Shown piece by piece: positions 61,937-64,000 of a stretch of 64,000 nucleotides of DNA. This stretch comes from Pseudomonadota bacterium (lineage in GTDB: Bacteria > Desulfobacterota > Desulfovibrionia > Desulfovibrionales > Desulfovibrionaceae): contig JAHJLB010000036.1 in the NCBI GenBank assembly GCA_018822105.1, positions 1 to 64,000 on the forward strand. The letters run 5' to 3'. Under the pieces are notes generated by a model, which saw only the letters and a list, made by a program, of their open reading frames with translations, did not search any database and was not told where the DNA came from. How positions within the stretch are numbered: position 1 is the first letter of the stretch; each line of letters opens with the position of its first letter. A program made the translations under genes and the position numbers.

Positions 61937-63340
61937 CTATCTGACCAGTCGCCGGGCGATCTCCTTGCTCGGGATGAGCCCCGTGGCCGCGGCGGAAACG
62001 ATGTTCCCGGCCACGCCGGGGCCGTCGCCGGCCACGAAGAGCCCGGCCACGGCGGTCTCCAGGTGGCTCGTGGTCTCCACCTGGGTGGCGAAGAACTTGA
62101 TCTCCGGGGCGTAGAGCAGGGTCTCGTCGTTGGCCACGCCGGGCACCACCTGGCCCAGCTTCTCCAGGCCCTCCACGATGTTGGTCAGGATCCTCTCGGG
62201 CAGGGCCATGGCGATGTCGCCGCAGACCACGTTCTTCAGCGTTGGCTCGATGGAGCTGTTCTGGATGCGCGACCAGGTGCTGCGCCGGCCGCGCTTCAGG
62301 TCGCCGAAGCGCTGCAGGATGGGCTTGCCGTCGCCGATGAGCGAGGCCAGCCGCCCGATATGCTCGCCGTAGGCCTGGTTGTTGGTCACGGGGTCGTTCA
62401 GCACCACCTTGGAGAGGAAGGCGAAGTTGGTGTTGTCGCTCTTGCGGTCCAGGTAGGCGTGCCCGTTGACGCAGACGAAGTCCTGGTAGTTCTCCAGGGC
62501 AACGAAGCCGCCGTCGTTGGTGCAGAAGGTGCGCGTCTGGTCGTCGTACTTGCTGGTGCGGATGAAGAAGGTCGGGTCGTAGATGACCTCGCAGAGCTCC
62601 TGCATGACCTCCCTGGGTACCTCCACGCGCACGCCCACCTCGATGCCGCGCTGCGACAGCCCCAGGCCCAGGGCCCGGGCCTGGCCGCCCACCCATTCCG
62701 CGCCCACCCGGCCAGGTGCCAGGATCACGGCCCGGGCTGCGTATTCGGCGCGGCTCGTCACCACGCCCTGGACCACGCCGTCCTGGGCCAGGACGCCCTT
62801 GACCTCCTCGGAGGTGTGGAAGGTGACCCCGCGGCTCTTCACGTACTCGGTCATGTCGGCGATGAGCCCCGGGAGCTTGTCGCTGCCCAGGTGCTTCTGG
62901 CGGATGATCAGCAGGTCGATGCCGCTCTTGCGGGCCTGGGCGCGCACTTTCCGGGCCTGCTCCATGTCCGTGGGGTACACGGGCCCGTCCATGCCGAAGC
63001 GGTTGAACATGACCTCGGTCTCGTCGATGAGGGCCTTGGCCTCGGCCTCGCCCATGAACTGGGTCAGGTCGGTCTTGCCGAGCTTGTGGATGAAGTTGAG
63101 CTTGCCGTCGGAGAACAGTCCGGCCCCGCCTATGCCCGAGAGGATGTTGCAGGGCTTGCAGTGGATGCAGCCCGTGCGGCCCACCGGGCAGTCGCGATTG
63201 TGGGCCTGCTTGCCGCGCTCGATGACCAGGACGGAGAGGTCCGTGTGCTCGCCCAGCCAGGCTGCGGCGAAGAGCCCGGCCGGGCCGCCGCCCACGATGA
63301 TGACGTCGAAGTCGGTGCGCAAGGGCTTGGTCGCTGTCAT
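61937..63340 (-). CDS. FAD-dependent dehydrogenase with cysteine cluster (COG2509-like)
   Basis: A 467-residue flavoprotein, shorter relative of the gene at 26.3 kb. The FAD site is DVIIVGGGPAGLFAAAWLG. Next to the family signature ILSGIGGAGLFSDGKLN lies DCPVGRTGCIHCKPC, four cysteines spaced C-x6-C-x2-C-x2-C that could hold an iron-sulfur cluster or zinc. The C-terminal FAD contact is VAGDGPGVAGNIVSAAATG. AGGAGC precedes ATG 63340. Its reaction is unknown. It stands alone, with a possible promoter upstream. Confidence 0.84.
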   Translation of the reverse strand: MTATKPLRTDFDVIIVGGGPAGLFAAAWLGEHTDLSVLVIERGKQAHNRDCPVGRTGCIHCKPCNILSGIGGAGLFSDGKLNFIHKLGKTDLTQFMGEAEAKALIDETEVMFNRFGMDGPVYPTDMEQARKVRAQARKSGIDLLIIRQKHLGSDKLPGLIADMTEYVKSRGVTFHTSEEVKGVLAQDGVVQGVVTSRAEYAARAVILAPGRVGAEWVGGQARALGLGLSQRGIEVGVRVEVPREVMQELCEVIYDPTFFIRTSKYDDQTRTFCTNDGGFVALENYQDFVCVNGHAYLDRKSDNTNFAFLSKVVLNDPVTNNQAYGEHIGRLASLIGDGKPILQRFGDLKRGRRSTWSRIQNSSIEPTLKNVVCGDIAMALPERILTNIVEGLEKLGQVVPGVANDETLLYAPEIKFFATQVETTSHLETAVAGLFVAGDGPGVAGNIVSAAATGLIPSKEIARRLVR

Positions 63341-63401
63341 GTCCGCTCCTGGATCCGTGGATTGGGCCAGAGGCGCCGGGCGCTCGTCCAGTCCATAGAT
63401 G

Positions 63402-63431
63402 ATGGTAGCATCCGGGCCCAGGGTCAGGCAA
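63402..63431 (-). promoter_or_regulatory. putative sigma-70 promoter of the FAD dehydrogenase
   Basis: On the minus strand TTGCCT (63431-63426) and TACCAT (63407-63402), 18-base spacer, about 60 bases before the start codon. Confidence 0.4.
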
Positions 63432-63456
63432 GTGCGCCCGGCCCCTCTCGACCGAG

Positions 63457-63903
63457 GTGGCGCACGAGACCTGTGTGTGCGCCTTTGAGAAGCCCGGCAC
63501 CTGCCGTTCCGAGAGCCCAGTTGCGCATTGGCTGGTGCGCATCGCGCTTTTGCGCTGCGCGGATTTCTGGCGCGGAAAGGCCCGGCAGCGCGAGACCGTG
63601 TTCAGCACCCTGGGCCTGGACGCCCTGAACTGGGTCCAGAGCGTCCAGGCCGAGGCTTCTCCCGGAGGACTGGAGGCCCTGGCCGAGGGCAACGAGGCCA
63701 TCGCCGCCCGGCCCGCCTCCGGGCCTGATGCCCCCTGGGCCGCCCCCGGGCCCGCCGTCGCAATGGAACCGGCGCGGACGCCTATGACCAGCGCCTGCGT
63801 GTTTGACCGCGCGGGCGCTTTGTCCTATCTTTTGGGCCGCGGCCGGCGTTGTCGGCCGCCCCCCATCCCACGCAAAAGGACACACGCCCATGACCACCGC
63901 TGA
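63457..63903 (+). other. possible gene remnant before glnS
   Basis: The 549-base gap between the FAD dehydrogenase and glnS holds an open frame from GTG 63457. Its codon usage is like real genes to about 63770, with cysteine- and tryptophan-containing stretches such as VAHETCVCAFEKPG and LVRIALLRCADFW. It then runs across the glnS promoter and start, so its end cannot be genuine as written. No family recognised. It may be the broken end of a lost gene or a chance frame. Confidence 0.3.
63803..63831 (+). promoter_or_regulatory. putative sigma-70 promoter of glnS
   Basis: TTGACC (63803-63808), 17-base spacer, TATCTT (63826-63831), 59 bases before the glnS start. The leader then contains a 7-bp stem GCGGCCG/CGGCCGC (63839-63845, 63853-63859). 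Confidence 0.6.
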
Positions 63904-64000
63904 GAACACCCCGGCCGAGGCCCCCTTGGCCGCACCTGTGAATTTCATCCGCGCCCGCGTGGCCGAGGACGTGGCCACTGGCAAGAACGCCGGCCGCGTC
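63890..64000 (+). CDS. glnS: glutaminyl-tRNA synthetase, N-terminal end (partial)
   Basis: The first 37 codons of a gene that leaves the window. After a short Ala/Pro-rich opening the sequence NFIRARVAEDVATGKNAGRV matches the conserved start of bacterial GlnRS, just before its TRFPPEPNG signature. AAAAGGA lies nine bases before ATG 63890. GlnS charges tRNA-Gln directly. Only the beginning is visible. Confidence 0.8.
   Translation, partial: MTTAENTPAEAPLAAPVNFIRARVAEDVATGKNAGRV

Overview
The window (about 64 kb, high GC, strong G/C bias at third codon positions) looks like chromosome from a sulfate-reducing deltaproteobacterium of the Desulfovibrio group. Three things point there: an organic-acid block (acetate kinase end, lactate permease, LutC-like and LutB-like proteins, an FMN-dependent alpha-hydroxyacid dehydrogenase); a siroheme-to-heme (ahb) cluster with hemB; and many sensory kinases of the kind common in this group. 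The species assignment is inference. I see no rRNA, tRNA, CRISPR array, insertion sequence or prophage.

Layout. 1-6.2 kb: lactate uptake and oxidation, all on the + strand, closed by a hairpin terminator. 6.3-10.3 kb: malate dehydrogenase followed by a hybrid kinase with a periplasmic ligand-binding domain. 10.5-13.3 kb (-): Uup-type ABC-F ATPase and a cysteine-rich exported protein. 13.8-16.5 kb (+): a soluble multi-PAS hybrid kinase. 16.6-20.8 kb (-): AraC regulator, cupin, folD (with a leader hairpin that pairs its ribosome binding site), OmpA-like lipoprotein, FecR-domain protein and prepilin peptidase. 20.9-29 kb (+): phenylacetate-CoA ligase, sialidase-like protein, two RNA-methyltransferase-like proteins, a frameshifted osmC, mntP and a FAD-dependent dehydrogenase. 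29-38.7 kb (-): a DASS anion transporter, then a tightly packed operon of sensor kinase, response regulator, second kinase, 2Fe-2S/ASKHA activator, Rsm22-like methyltransferase, lipB and lipA. 38.9-43.9 kb (+): a PEP-synthase-like protein lacking the usual C-terminal barrel, translationally coupled to two glycosyltransferases, behind a possible sigma-54 promoter. 44-46.7 kb (+): Yip1-domain zinc-ribbon protein, a small unknown and an OmpA lipoprotein. 46.8-52.3 kb (+): ahbC-hemB-ahbD-ahbA/B, rpe and a secreted hydrolase-like protein. 52.4-54.5 kb (-): fdhD and an Nramp transporter. 54.7-56.3 kb (+): a secreted caspase-like protein. 56.4-63.3 kb (-): a sigma-54 activator, a large TPR protein and a MEMO protein, then a second FAD-dependent dehydrogenase. 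The window ends in the first 37 codons of glnS.

How the parts fit. Lactate enters by LctP and is oxidised by the LutB/LutC-type and FMN enzymes; acetyl phosphate from the product is cashed in by AckA. Lipoate and heme synthesis serve the central oxidative and electron-transfer enzymes. The least explained parts are the kinase/ASKHA/lipoate operon and the divergent PEP-synthase-like/glycosyltransferase operon beside it, the folD leader hairpin, and an inverted pair of intergenic elements bracketing the damaged osmC and mntP.
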